64,000 nt of DNA from Rhizomys pruinosus (lineage: Eukaryota > Chordata > Mammalia > Rodentia > Spalacidae): contig VZQC01011955.1 in NCBI GenBank assembly GCA_009823505.1, positions 2,951,068 through 3,015,067 on the forward strand, read 5' to 3'. Positions 21,640 to 35,556 of this stretch are shown here, piece by piece (within the stretch, counting starts at the first letter, position 1; the number at the start of each line of letters is the position of its first letter). The notes under the pieces were generated by a model that saw only the letters and a list, made by a program, of their open reading frames with translations, was not told the DNA's origin and did no database searches. Made by a program: the position numbers and the translations under genes.

Positions 21640-22082
21640 TTTTTAATCTTTTTTTATTATTTTTTTATGTGTATGAATGTACTGTCTGCATGTAGGTTTG
21701 TGCACCCGTGTCCTGCAGTGCCGCGGAGATCAGCAAGGGGTGTGGATTCCCCTGGAACTGGAGTTAAAAATGGTTCTTAGCACCATTGTGGGTGCTGGGA
21801 ATCGAACCCAGGTTCCTGCAAGAGCAGTCGGCGCTCTTAACCACTGAGCCATCTCTTCAGCCCCTATTTATTAATTTTTTTATGTGTATGAGTGTACTTG
21901 TCTACATGTAGGTTGGTGCACCCGTGGTCATGCAATGCCCTGGGGTTCAGAAGAGGGCATCGGATTACCCTGGAACTGGAGTTAAAGATGGTTCTTAGCC
22001 ACCATGTGGGTGCTGGGAATTGAAACCCGGGTCCTCTGCAAGAGCAGTTGGTGGTCTTAACCGCTGAGCTTCTCTCCAGCCC
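21640..22082 (-). mobile_element. Two tandem reverse B2 SINEs
   Basis: 21640-21862 and 21868-22082. Clean counterparts at 40995-41211 and 41215-41428. Confidence 0.88.
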
Positions 22083-22439
22083 CAATCTTGGAGTTTATTA
22101 ATGAACATGCCTAAATCCCTTATTTCCTTAAAGATTACAAAATGACGTTACATTACCTTAGTGTCTTTGTATCTCACCAGCTGCTCCTTTGAGGTTCCTT
22201 TGTGGATTATCTTATTTTTTCTAATCTCTTGACTGTTGGAATGGTCCAGCTTCTGTTCTTATACAGTTTAATTATGTATCATTTCATTGTTTAAATCACA
22301 TCCTTAAGATCTATATGCCGACAATTCCCAGAGTTTTGTCTTTAACATCTGTCCTGAGCTCTAATCCTGACTTTGTTAGCTTTACCTGGAAGTCCAGGAA
22401 GATTTCAAATCAAATATGTCCACAAAAGACAGAGTTGTG

Positions 22440-22600
22440 GCTGGGGGTGTGGTGGCACACGCCTTTAATCCCAGCACTCAGGAGGCAGAGGCTGGCAAGA
22501 TCTCAGTGAGTTCAAGGCCAGCCTGGTCTACAGAGTGAATTCCAGGCCAGCTGGGACTAAAGGGAGACCCCGTCTCAAAAATACCAAAAAAACAACAAAC
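22440..22600 (+). mobile_element. B1 SINE
   Basis: Forward B1 with (CAA)n tail. Counterpart at 41784-41948. Confidence 0.88.
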
Positions 22601-22677
22601 AACAAAAGACACTTGTTATGGTTGTTGTTTGTTTGAGTTTGTTTTGCTTGCTTATACATGCTTTCTCTCAGGTTTTC

Positions 22678-22840
22678 TTTTTTTTTTTTTTTCTTTTGGT
22701 CTTTTTGAGACAGGTCTCCCTGTATCTCTGGCTGTCCTGGAACTCACTCTGTAGACCAGGCTGGCCTGAACTCACCGAGATCCGCCTGCCTCTGCCCTCC
22801 AAGTGCTAGGATTAAAGGCATGTGCCACCACGCCCAGTCA
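22678..22840 (-). mobile_element. B1 SINE
   Basis: Reverse B1; tcaggttttc flanks. Counterpart at 42017-42180. Confidence 0.88.
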
Positions 22841-22989
22841 GGTTTTCCATTTCTTAAGGATCATTCTTCCCTGTAATAGCTGACAGAGTGCTTTTATAAA
22901 AATCTAATGGATATCATGTTGCATGCTTACTTCATCAGTTAGTGTCTTCAGAATAAATTCCAAAGTTGTGAATAAAATCTGAAATTAGT

Positions 22990-23205
22990 AGGCTAGAGAG
23001 AATGGGCTGAGCAGTTGAGAGCATGGATGCTCTTGTCAGAGGACTTCTTCATTTCCCAGCACACATCAAGTGGCTAACAACCACCTGTAATCTCCAGTTC
23101 CAGGGGGATCTGACGCCACTCTTCATACCTCTTTGGGCACTGCACAACAAGGTGTCCCTTACCTGTAGGCAATACACTTACAGACATAAAATAAAAATTT
23201 TTAAA
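22990..23205 (+). mobile_element. B2 SINE (older)
   Basis: Forward B2 with indels relative to 42329-42540. Confidence 0.8.
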
Positions 23206-23316
23206 AAAATGTTAACATTCTTTTTTATGTGAACAACCCACTTGATCATGATTTCTTTGATCTTTAAGAAAATCAGCAGTAAAAAAAACTTTAGATTGGA
23301 ATTAATTATAACCATT

Positions 23317-23665
23317 TTTAATGTGACATTTTTTCATGGTTTTAAGTTTTTATTATATTAATTTGTATTGTGTAGGAATATACTGTCTGCATGTCGGTTT
23401 GTGCACCTGTGGCATGGCAATGCCGCGGAGGGTCAGAAGAGGGTCCTGGGGATCGTTGGGAACTGGAGTTCTCCTGGAATTGGAGTTCAAGTTGGTCTTC
23501 GCAGCTGCCCCAGGTGGGTGCTGGGATCGAAACCCAGGTCCTCTTTCAAGAGCGGTCGGCGATCCTAAACCGCTAAGGCCATCTCTCCAGGCCCTAATTG
23601 CTGGATGTTTAAGGTCTGCATGCTTTAAATCCCATGAAATTCCTTTTTATTGATTATAGGGGAAC

Positions 23666-23700
<35 letters not shown>

Positions 23701-26700
23701 GTCTTTTTCAGACAGGGTCTCCCTGAGCCCCAGCTGTCCCTCAACTAACTCGGTAGACCAGGCCTCTGCCTCCCAAGTGCTAGGATTAAAGGCGGCGCCA
23801 CCACCTCGTCGGCAGGAAACTTCTATTTTGAGCATTTTTAAATAATCGCTCTTTTGGCATTGTTCACATCGAGCTAATTACTTTTTAAAACAGAATCCAG
23901 AAGAATGAGCAAGTTTGTGTTTTTTTATCTTGGGTCTGATGGATATTTTTGCCTAAAAATATATTTTAGTTAGGTTTTGGTGGCTCATACTATTTTTAAT
24001 CCCTGTAATAGAAGACAGAGACAGGCAGAACACTTGAGTTTCCAGCCTGGCCCCAATAGCAAATTCTAGGCCAACCTACTCTGGGGCGTCCACAGTGAGA
24101 CACTGTCTCAAAATTAAAGTAAAACCAAACAAAGTTTACAGTAGTCTTTCTATTGGTGGTCTCTGTTAAAAAACAAAGCATTGTGGCCAGTATCAAATTC
24201 TAGGAAAAGCAGTCATGGGATTAGCCATGGCGTTGGAGGCCTAATGTCTTTGTGTTAGGACACATGTGAGGTTGTGACTAATGCTGGTAATCATTAGTTG
24301 CTTAGTGAGCTTGGTAAAATTAGGGAGTTGTTATAAAGAATCTTCCCAGAATATATGAGTTTCTTAAATTGGACTTTTAACTAAAGTTATCAGTAATAGA
24401 AAAACATTGTAGTTCTTATTTTTTTCCCATGACAGCATGAGGTGAGTGTGTTAGTTTACAGTATGAAAACTCAAAGTTTAACTCTAGATATCAGTAAAGG
24501 CTGTTGTTAAGGTAATAGAAGTTTCTTCTTTTCTTTTTTAACATTTTATTTATTGTTTATTTATTTAAATATTATTATGATTATTAATTAATATTAGTTC
24601 GGTCTTTTCCAGACAGGGGTCTCCGGAGCAAGGGCCTGTCCTGGAGCTTGCTATGTAGAGCCAGGCTAGCCTTGAACTTGCAGAAATCCACCCTTCTCGC
24701 CTCCCCAGTGATGGGAGTAAAAGGTGTGCAGCACCACAACCTGGCTAAAAAATTTATTTTTAATTTACAGGTTGTTTTTAATGAGTGTATTGCCTACGTG
24801 TAAGTGCACCCATTTCATGGAAGCTCACAGATATCAGAAGAGTGTGTGTGTCAGATCCCCAAGAAGTGGAGTCACCAATGGTTGTTACTGGCATGTAGGG
24901 GCTGATCAAGCCAGGTCCGCTGCAAGAGCAGTCAGTGTTCTTAACTGCTGAGCGCCATCTCGCTCTGGGGGGGCGCGGGGGGGGGACCCATCTGTGAGCT
25001 TCTGCTGCCTCTGCCCCTTTTTTTGGAGGCTTTAGATTGTCTCTCTTTCTGAAATTCTTAGTGATTTCTGCATCAGTAACTAATCCAACATTTCTCTTCT
25101 TTTGGAAGGACCTAAATTTTATGCCATTATTTTTAGAAATTTATTGTTGTTTTGTTGTTATTTTAAATTGGCGCCATGGTCTCAATATATAAACCTGACC
25201 GGCCTGGAACTCTGTGGAGACCAGGTTGGCTTTAAACTCACAAAGATTCACCTGCCCTTGCTTTTCCAAGTCTTGAGTTTAGGGGTTGTGTGTCACTACA
25301 CATAGATAGAAAACTTTGTTTTGAGACAGGTCTCCCCTGTAACAGAGACAAGGTCTCCCGGTAACCCCAGCTCACCTACAATTCCATGTATGTCTAACAG
25401 TTGGCCTCCATATCACAGAGATCTACCTCCTCTGTCACCCAGTTACTGGGATCAAAGGTTTGCACCACCAAGCCAGTTTTATTTTTTTAATCACATTATT
25501 TAGTACTTAAAAAAATCCTCAGTGTTAAGGTTCAGACAGAGTGCGATGGCCTTCACACTTTATCCCAGCAACGCGAGAGGCATAGGCAAGGGGATCTCTG
25601 TGATTTCAAGTGCCAGCCGGGTCTATACAGTGAGTTCCATGCCAGCTGAGGCTACAGGAAGAACTTGTCCATCAGAAAGACAGGGAAAAGGGAAAGCCGG
25701 GTATGGTGGTGCACACTTTTATCCTAGCACTTGGGGGCAGAGGCAGTGGAGCTCTGAGTGGGGGGTCAAAGGCCCAGCCTGTCCTACAAAGTCAGTTCTA
25801 GGCAGGGACCAGCTGGGTAAAGAAGACCCCAATTTCAAAAAAAAAAAAAAAAACAAAAAAGACAGGGAAAAAAAAAATCCTGTTTGATATATTTTCATTA
25901 TTTAGACAAACTTACTAAGTTTTGCTGGGCTGTGTGCTTAAAAATGTGAAGAATTCTTTTTAACATACATGTACACTAACTTAAATATTGATGTATCTTC
26001 TTCCTAGTGGTTTAACTTGAATTCTTTGTTGACGGGTCCAGAATTAATATCAGACACATACCTCGCGCTTTTCTTGGCTCAATTACAACAAGAAGGTAAA
26101 TAAAGTCTGAAAATTTTATAGTATTGTCTTTCAAAGAAGCTAAATAAAAACTAAATCATTAGATGTGAGTATATAATACTGATTTCAGGTCATGGAAGTG
26201 AAATCATCTTTACGTTTTAAGCGGTGAACTTGGGGTTGTTATTGGGTGACACAGTTCCACCCCCTAAGTGGAAGCTTCCTTTGTGGCCTTTTTTTTTTTT
26301 AATTTTTTTATTTAGTTTTTTATGTTTATTTAATGTGTATAAATGTACTGTCCTGCATGTATGTTGGTGCAACCCGGTCACATGCAGTGCCTTTGGAGTT
26401 CAGAAAAGGGTGTGGATTCCCCTGGAACTGGAGTTAACGACGGTTCTTAGCTGCCGATGTGGGTGCTGGGGATGATCCCCGGTCCTCTGCAAGAGCAGCA
26501 ACACTCTTAACACTAGGCGACTAATCTCTCCAGCCCCTTTGTGCCTTTCTTAAGTAACAGCTCTTCCTTTCCTGTCCTCCACATCACAGGGCTGAGAGGA
26601 CAGGTGCATCTTCTTCCTTTTACTCTTTGCTCCTTCCCTCCAACTGTTCTTTCTGTGAACTCCAGTTCCTTTGAATATATGCCCCTAGATTAAAACTATG

Positions 26701-29049
26701 CCCTGCCTGTCTGTGAGCCTCTGCCTTTTTTTGTTGGAGGCTTTAGATGATTATCTGTCTCTCTTTCTGAAATTCTTAGTGATTTCTGCATTAGTAACTA
26801 ATCCAACACCTTCTGTCCAAGGTCATTCTTCACTCTTGTCTTGCCTCATCAATAACTCTGCGTGCCTTCAAAGCCTAGTCACCAGCATCCTGTTTTGGTT
26901 CTTCCATTTTTGCCATCTGCTATTCTTTTTTCTGCTTTCTTTTTAAAATTTTATTTTTTAAATGTGTAATGAAGTACGTCTGCATGTAGAGGTTTGGGTG
27001 CACCTGTGTAGTGGCAGTGTAGCATGCAGAGGTCAGAAGAGGGCGTCGATTCCCTGAACTGGAGTTAAAGATGTTCTTAGCCACCATGATGGGTACTGTG
27101 TGGGGATAGAACCCAGGTCTTCCTGCAAGAGCATCGGCGCTCTTAACTGCTGATCAACTCCTCCAGCCCCGAATTCTTCTTTTTTCTTATGTTGGTGCAC
27201 CAATGTCTTACAACGCCCTCGGAGGTCAGAAGAAAACATTAGAAGAACCATTGGAACTAAGTTAGTCAGTGGACAGTTGTTAGTTGCTAAGTGGATGCTA
27301 ACTGAAACCTGGATCTTCTGCAAATGGAGCCAGTGCTCCTTAACCACTGAGCCAGCCCCCTCCTAACTATTCTTTAAACTGTACCATGAAATCCAGTGCA
27401 CTCCTTTAAATATCCCAGCACTAAGGAGGCAGAGGCAGGGGGAATCCCTAGAGTGTTGAGGGCCAGCCGGGTCTATGTAGTGAGTTCCAGACTAGTAGAG
27501 GGGGGCCCCTACATGTGAGACCCTGGTCCAAATATAAACTCAAGAAGCTCTGCAATGGAGCCAAGCAGTCCTCTCTTTATAACTTCCTTTTTCACTTTTT
27601 TTATTACTTTTTTTGTTAAAGGTTAGGTGTTTGATGAGTGTTTTGCCTTCAATGTAAGTGCACCCACCACATTGTGTACAATGTCTGCATTGGTCAGTAG
27701 AGAGCAGTGGATCCCCCTGGTACTGGAATTACAAATGGTTGTTAGCTGCTGTGTGGGTGCTGGTTGCTGAAACCTGGGTCCTCTGCAAGAGCAATCCAGT
27801 GCGCTTAAACTCTGAGCCATCTCACCCACACCTGGCTTTAGTTTCATTATACTTTGTAACTGCATTCCTCAGCTCGCGGCTTCTTCCCCTTTTTCTTTTC
27901 CTCTTCTTTCTTTCCTCTATCATACTTAACAAAAATCTTGACCATAGGTAAAACCAAATCTTGGCCCTAGCCATTGCTCTAGCACCTGAACATGGGTTAA
28001 TAGCTAAGTAAAATATATTAGTTGGTTTTACTGTAAATATGTGGTTACAGATTTCAAGGGAGCCCTTGGTGTGCTGCCCAGTGTTCCCCCTGGTAATTGG
28101 TAAATTCATGTACCCTTCTTGAAGGTGATGATGTCACAACTTCCTCCTTAAAACTCCTCCCTTCTGGGCTGGAGAGATCCTAGCGGTTAGGAGCACCGAC
28201 CGTCCTGAAAGAGGACCCGGGTTCCAATCCCCAGCACCCACATGGCGGCCGAGAACCGTCTGAAACTCCAATTACAGGAAAACTACAGTTTCCCCAGGGG
28301 AATCCGACCCCTCTTCTGAACTCCCGCGGGCATTGCATGAACACGGGTGCACAAACGTGCAGTGCAGACAGTAAAACATTTAATAACGCATAACAAAAAT
28401 AAATAAAATAAAATAAAATAAAAAAACTCCCTTCCTTATACCCTGCTTAGGGCTTTGTTTATAGTCTAACAGCAAATCTGTCAACTTCTGTATCGTCTTG
28501 TGTTTTAAGCCTATTAAAATAGATGGCTGTACCCTACATCTAAGATCCTTCCTCCTAGTCAGTATACGCTCACTTGCTTTTGGCTTTCTGCCTTCCTAGG
28601 TTCATCATTCCTCCCACTTTATTAAAAAACGTCAAACCAGGGGTGGTGGCACACGCCTTTTAATCTAAGCACTTGGGAGTCAGAGGCAGGCGGATCTTTG
28701 TGAGTTCAAGAGGCCACCCTGGTCTATACAGAGTGAATTCCAGGCCAGCTGGGGCTAACACAGGGAGACCCTGCCTGGTCTCGAAAAGACAAAAAAAAAT
28801 AAATAAACCAAAATAAAAAATAAAAACAATGTCTGTGGGGTCAGAGAGATGGCTTCAGTGGTTAAAGAGTGTTTGTTGCTGCTCTTTAGGAGGATTGGAA
28901 TTCACTTTCCAGCCTACGTCAGATGCTTACAACCTGTAATTTCCCATGCCAGCTCCAGGGGATCCGGACAAACCCTCTTCTGGCCTCTGGGGCACCCATT
29001 TATACACCTGGTCAATACGTCTCTCTATGTCTTTTTTTTTTTTTTGTTT

Positions 29050-29084
<35 letters not shown>

Positions 29085-30513
29085 GTGTAATGAATGTTAC
29101 TGCTGGCCCTGCATGCAGGTCTGTGCACCGTGTCCCCGTGCAATGCCGCGGAGGTCAGAGAGGGATTCTGGATTCACCTGGAACTGGAAGTTTCCTGGAA
29201 TTGGAGTGCAGACGGGTTTCTTAGCCGCCTGTGGGTGCTGGGGATCGAACCCCCCGGGTCGCTGCAAGAGCGTCGGTGGCTCTTAACCGCTAGGCTATCT
29301 CTCCAGCCCCACTTCTCCTTTTTCTTCTCTCCTCTCTCGCACATACAAATTTTGGGGTTCCAACACCCACATGGTTATCCTAACCGACCTCGGATAACTC
29401 CAGTTCCATCTGACTTTCATTTGATCTCTGCGGGCATAGCATGACACAATGCACCTACCAACATGCAGGTATAACACGCATACACATAAAAAAATTAAAA
29501 AAAAAAAATAAGGGGGCTGGAGAAATGCCTCAACAGTTAAAGAGCACTGGCTGTTTGTGGACCCTAGCCCTAGTTCAATTGCTAGCACCCACATGGGGGC
29601 GAACAAAGTCTATATGCTCCACTTTGCTGGGGCATAAGCACCCTCTTCTAACCTCTGTGGGCATTGCAATGATACCGGTGTACTTACATATCTGCAGGCA
29701 GTACACTCATACACATAAAAAAATAAAATATTAAGAAGCGGCAATGGTGGCACAACAAACCTTTAATCCTGGACTCAGGAGGCAAGAGGCAGGTGGATCT
29801 CTGTAGTTCCAGGTCAGCTGGGGGCTGCAGAGAGACCCTGTCTCAAAAGACTAAAAATAATTTTCAAAAAGAAAATAGGCTGGATGATGCATACTCCTTT
29901 AATCCCGCACTCAGGAGCAGAGCCAAGTGGATCTCTGTGAGTTCGAGCCAGCCTGGTCTACACAGTGGAGTTCCGTGGACAGCTGGAGGAAGACCGTGTC
30001 TCAAAAAGACAGAGAAAGGAAAAAAAAAGCCATCTCACTCTGAGACACTCTAGTTGGCCTTCCATTTTTTATTTTTACCTGTAGAAGTAATCTCGAATAT
30101 GCTGTCTCCTGTTCTTGGACTCATTTCAGTCAAGTCATTGTAACCAGCAGGTCACTGACTGTCCCTCTTCTTGCTATCACCAATGATTCCGACATTGCTA
30201 GGGCCAGGATTCAATTCCTCCGGGTCCTCTCCTGTATGTTGAGATGGTAGTGTTATATCTTTGTTCTAAACAGAACAAAAAAGAACGTCTTCTTGTAATC
30301 AATGTCAAACAATATAAAAGGAGAGAAAATATCAATGAAAATTAATCCGCGGATCTCCTGGGCAGCCTGCTTACTTCCGAGATCTTAACGTTTCCTCTGT
30401 AGGTATTTTCATGATGAAGTCTTTTAAATGGTGGCGCATGCCTTTAATCCTAGCACGTGGGAGGCTAGGCAGGCGGATCTTGTAAGTTCAAGGCCAGAAC
30501 CTGGTCAGACAGA
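23317..30513 (+). repeat. Large direct repeat, copy B (partial, noisy)
   Basis: Matches copy A from about 13829 to about 20790 and copy C from about 32940 to about 40170, so it lacks both ends of the unit. SINE-derived parts are riddled with single-base insertions, deletions and runs such as the G-rich stretch at 24966-24985, while unique stretches (24140-24500, 25866-26283, 26530-26890, 27910-28150, 28420-28640) are clean. The two joins, at about 23317 and 30513, are abrupt. Confidence 0.9.
26008..26095 (+). CDS. ATXN3: Extra copy of ATXN3 exon 6 (copy B)
   Basis: Base-for-base repeat of the exon at 16509-16596, 9499 bp further on, with the same AG and GTAAAT borders. Since the exon is 88 bp long, splicing copy A to copy B would read g|tg gtt taa, a stop within three codons, ending the protein just after the Josephin domain's third catalytic residue. 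It can therefore only be harmless if skipped, or if it does not exist in the real genome. Flanking SINEs in this copy are heavily corrupted while the exon and its unique flank are perfect, which favours a false duplication made during assembly. Confidence 0.85.
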
Positions 30514-33500
30514 GAAAGAGCACCAGTGCTTCAGCGGCCAAGCCACTACGTTTTTAAAAAAAAACAATATGGAGAGGATAGATGGCTAGGGGTTCTCTCA
30601 GAGGGCTGGAACAGTCCCAGCCCCATGACCAGCAGCTTACAACTACCTGTATAACTTTAACTTCAATTCCAAGGGCTCTTATCCCCTTTTCTGAGGTCCA
30701 CAGGTAACCTGTGTGCTGTTGAGGTACATTCATATAGACACACTATACATAAAAGCAAACCTTAAAAAATATAAAAAACAAAAAATATATAATGAATATA
30801 ATAGAAATTCTGTATTGAAAATAGTGGCAAATGGTAATTAAATATGTTTTTTCAGTGGACATATATTCTGTTGGTTAGAGATAATTATAATCCGCATAGT
30901 ATTAGTAATTAAAGCATGAAACTGGGGTAGGTATGTTGGGTGCACATCTTTTTTATTTTTATTTTATTTTTGGTCTTTTAGACAGGGTCTCCCTGTGCCC
31001 ACAGCTTCCTAGAACTCACATTGTAGACCAGGCTGGCCTTGAACTCACAAGATCTGCCTGCCCTGCTCCTGAGTGCTAGATTAAAGGACGGCCCCCACCT
31101 CGCCAGCTTTGTGTACACATCTTTAATGCCAGCCCACTTGGGAGGCAGAGGCAGGCAGATAGATCTCTATGAGTTAGAAGCCAGTCTGTCCTATAGGCCA
31201 GTTCCAAGCCAGTCCAGGCCTGACATATTAAGACTTACTTCTTGTCTCAAACAACAAAAACCAGTGAACAACGAATAACAAAAAAGCATTCAATTTTTAG
31301 CTTTACTGTAACAGAATTATTCAAATGATTCCAAAATGCCAGGCAAACCCATACATCCACATCAACATCAAGTCATTGTTGTGAAAGTTTTTTTTGTTTG
31401 TTTTTTTTTTTTTTTAAGATCATCAAAGTTTTTATTAGATTTTTTTTTTTTTTTTGTTGGTCTTTTTGGTATTGAAAACCAGGTGATGCAATAAAAGGGA
31501 CCGAACGTTAATTTATACATGTACAATGTGGACGAGTCTCAGAAAAAATGGAGACTAAGCTATAGGCTACAGAAAGTAGATGGACAAGTGGTTGTTGAGG
31601 GATAAGGAGGCACGTAGGAATGAGAAAGGCTCCCCAGGGCAAGGGGACCCGACTCTGAATGCATCCTCCATCTTGGTTGTGTTGACAATTTTATATGTGT
31701 TAGAAATCTTTTCAAAAACAACAAATTGTGGGGCTAGAGATGCCTACATTTTAAGCGCGCCGACTGCTCTTGCAGAGGACCCAGGGTTCAATCCCCAGCA
31801 CCACATGGAGCATGAGAACTGTCTTTAACTTACTCCAGTTCCAGGAACCACGCCGACCTCCGCACTGACCTCCATGGCATTGCACAAATGGGTGCACGGA
31901 CTGCATGCAGACAGTACATCATACACAAAAAATAAATAAAAAATTAAAAAAAAAAACACAAATTGTAAGACTTTGCAGATTTACTTTAAACATGTGCAAT
32001 GTAGTCAGACACAGTGCTCATGCCTGTGATCTTAGCACTTGGGAAACTGAAGCAGGAAGGTTCTTGAGTTTGAAGCCAGCCTATGGGGAGGAGAGGGTTG
32101 ATAAGAGAGAGGAAGAGAAGGAAGGCAGTTTATTGTGTGTCAGTTATACCTCAACAAAGCTTTTTTTTTTTTTTTAATTATTTTATGTGTATCAGTGTAT
32201 TGCCTGTTAGTGTGTAAGTGTACCCGTGTCATGCAATGCCTGTGGGAGTCAAGAAGAGGGATCAGATTGCCCCAGAACTGGAGTTATGGACAGTTGTTAG
32301 GTACCATGTGGTGCTGGAATTGGTCCTAGGCCCTCTGCAAGAGCAATGTGCTCTTAACTACTGAGCTATCTCTCCAGCCCCAACCCCAATAAGGCTTTTT
32401 AAAATAAAAAACAAAAGGGCTGGGCTTGGTGCACAGGCCTTTAATTCCCAGCACTCAGGGGGCAGAGGGCTCGCTGGGAGTTGAAGGCCAGCCTGGTCTA
32501 CATAGTGAGTTCCAGGACAGCTGGGGCTAAAAGGAAGACCCTGTCTCAAAAAGAACAAATAAAATAATATATAAATAATAATGCAAAAAAAGGAAAGTCA
32601 AGAAAGAACACTTTGAGTTAAATCAATAGATGATAATTTGAAAAACAGGCAAGCCCTGCTGTTAGCTTTTACGTCAGCCACCTGGAAGTAGCCTAAACTT
32701 AAATAATTGCTCAGGGATCAGGACCAGTGGCCAAGTGTGTGCTTATAGCCAGGTCCTAGGTTCAGTCCCCTGCGCCAAAGAAGAGTTGATTGCCTTTGGA
32801 GGTGCTGAGAGCAAGTTAGAAGCTGTGTGGCTTAGAGATCACCCCTGGGGGACCAACTCTTTCAGCCTTTCTGAGTTTTGTTTATTTCAGAAAATTATGA
32901 CTATTTTTCTCTATAAAGTAAATTGCTGGGATTTTTTTTTTTTAATGTGACTTTTTTTTTTTATTTTTTTTTTAAGTTTTATTATTATTTTTTTGTATGT
33001 GTATAAATAGTCCTGCCCATGTCAGGTTTGTGCACCCTGTTCCATGCATGCCGCGGAGGTCAGAAGAGGGTCTCGGATCCGTTGGCTGGAGTTTCTCCTG
33101 GAATTGGAGTTCAGTTGGTTCTCAGCCGCCATGGGGGTGCTGGGGATCGAACCCAGGTCCTTGCAAGAGCGGTCAGCGCTCTTAACCTCTAGCAGCCCAT
33201 CTCTCCAGCCCCTAATGCTGGATTTTTAAGGTCTGCATGCTAAATCCCATGAAATCCTTTTTATTGATTTATAGGGGAACTTACTTTTTTTTTTTTTTTT
33301 TTTTTTGTTTTTTGGTCTTTTTCAGAACAGGGTCTCCCTGGAGCCCCAGCTGTCCCTCAAACTCACTCTGTTAGACCAGGCCCTCTGCCTCCCAAGTGCT
33401 AGTTAAAGGCGCGCACCACCTCGCTCGGCAGGAAACTTACTATTTTGAGCATTTTAAATAATCGCTCTTTTTGGAATTTCACATCTTGAGCTAATTTCTT

Positions 33501-35556
33501 TAACAGATCCAAGAATGGCAAGTTTTGTTTTTTTTTTCTTGGTTCTGATTTATATTTTTGCCTAAAATTTCAATTTTAGTTAGGTTTGGTGGCTCATACT
33601 TTTATCCCTGTACTTAGAAGACAGAGACAGGCAGAACACTGGAGTTTCCAGCCTGGCCCCAATAGCAAATTCTAGGCCAGACCTTACTGGGGCTCACAGT
33701 GAGACACTGTCTCAAAATTAAAGTAAAACCAAACAAAGTTTACAGTAGTCTTTCTATTGGTGGTCTCTGTTAAAAAACAAAGCATTGTGGCCAGTATCAA
33801 ATTCTAGGAAAAGCAGTCATGGGATTAGCCATGGCGTTGGAGGCCTAATGTCTTTGTGTTAGGACACATGTGAGGTTGTGACTAATGCTGGTAATCATTA
33901 GTTGCTTAGTGAGCTTGGTAAAATTAGGGAGTTGTTATAAAGAATCTTCCCAGAATATATGAGTTTCTTAAATGGATGACTTTTAACTAAAGTTATCAGT
34001 AATAGAAAAACATTGTAGTTCTTATTTTTTTCCCATGCCAGCATGAGGTGAGTGTGTTAGTTTACAGTATGAAAACTCAAAGTTTAACTCTAGATATCAG
34101 TAAAGGCTGTTGTTAAGGTACTATCAGTGTTTCTGTTCTTTTTAACATTTATTTATTTGTTTATTTATTTAAAATAATTTATTATTATTAATTAATTATT
34201 TTCGGTATCTTTTTCCAGACAGGGGTCTCCCTGTAGCAATGGCTGTCCTGGAACTCTCTATGTAGACCCAGGCTAGCCTTGAACTGTGCAGAAATCCACC
34301 CTTCCCTGCCCCTCCCCAGTGATGGGATTAAAGTGTGCAGCACCACACCTGGCTTAAAAAATATTATTTTTAATTTACATTAATGAGTGTATTGCCTACG
34401 TGTAAGTGCACCCATTTCATGGAAGCTCACAGATATCAGAAGAGTGTGTGTGTCAGATCCCCAAGAAGTGGAGTCACCAATGGTTGTTAGCTGGCATGTA
34501 GGTGCTGGGATTCAAGCCAGGTCCTCCTGCAAGAGCAGTCAGTGTTCTTAACTGCTGAGCCATCTCTCTACCCCAATCTGTGAGCTTCTGCCCCTTTTTT
34601 TGGAGGCTTTAGATTGTCTCTCTTTCTGAAATTCTTAGTGATTTCTGCATCAGTAACTAATCCAACATTTCTCTTCTTTTGGAAGGACCTAAATTTTATG
34701 CCATTATTTTTAGAAATTTTTTGTTGTTTGTTGTTTATTTTAAATTGGAGCCAGAGGTCTCATATATAACCCTGCCGGCCTGGAACTCTGTGGAGACCAG
34801 GTTGGACTATAACTCACAAAGATTCACCTGCCTTTGCTTTTCAAGTCTTGAGTTTAGGGGTGTGGTGTCACTACACATAGCATAGAAATTTTTTTTGAGA
34901 CAAGGTCCCCCTGTAACAGACAAGGCTCCCTGTAACCAGCTCACCTATAATTCATATGTCTACAGGTTGGCCTCCATATCACAGAGATCTACCTGCCTCT
35001 GTCACCCAAGCACTGGGATCAAAGTGTGCACCACCAAGTCCAGTTTTTATTATTTATTTTTTTTTTTTTTTTTAAATAAATAAAAATCCTCAGTTTAAGG
35101 TTCAGGTGGCGATGGCTCACACTTTAATCCCAGCACTCTGAGGCAGAGGCAAGGGGATCTCTAATTCAAGTCCAGCCTGGTCTATACAGTGAGTTCCAGC
35201 CAGCTGAGGCTACAGGAAGACACTTGTCCATAGAAAGACAGGGAAAAGGGAAAGCCGGGTATGGTGGTGCACACTTTTATCCATCCTAGCACTTGGGAGG
35301 CAGAGGCAGTGGATCTCTATGAGTTCAAGGCCAGCCTGGTCTACAAAGTCAGTTCTAGGCCACTGGGGCTACAGGAAGACCCCATTTCAAAAAAAAAAAA
35401 AAAACAAAAAGACAGGAAAAAAAAAATCCTGTTTGATATATTTTCATTATTTAGACAAACTTACTAAGTTTTGCTGGGCTGTGTGCTTAAAAATGTGAAG
35501 AATTCTTTTTAACATACATGTACACTAACTTAAATATTGATGTATCTTCTTCCTAG

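Larger units (their letters stand above)
11404..23316 (+). repeat. Large direct repeat, copy A (contains exon 6)
   Basis: First of three head-to-tail copies. Its first base pairs match copy C at about 30514 and its end matches copy C at about 42650, so A and C are co-extensive (about 12 kb each). Sequence quality is good up to about 20.6 kb, then SINEs at 20735-20890, 21200-21410, 21640-22082 and 22990-23205 show many small indels relative to copy C. Unique blocks such as 14700-15060 and 18840-19010 match the other copies with few or no differences. Confidence 0.9.
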
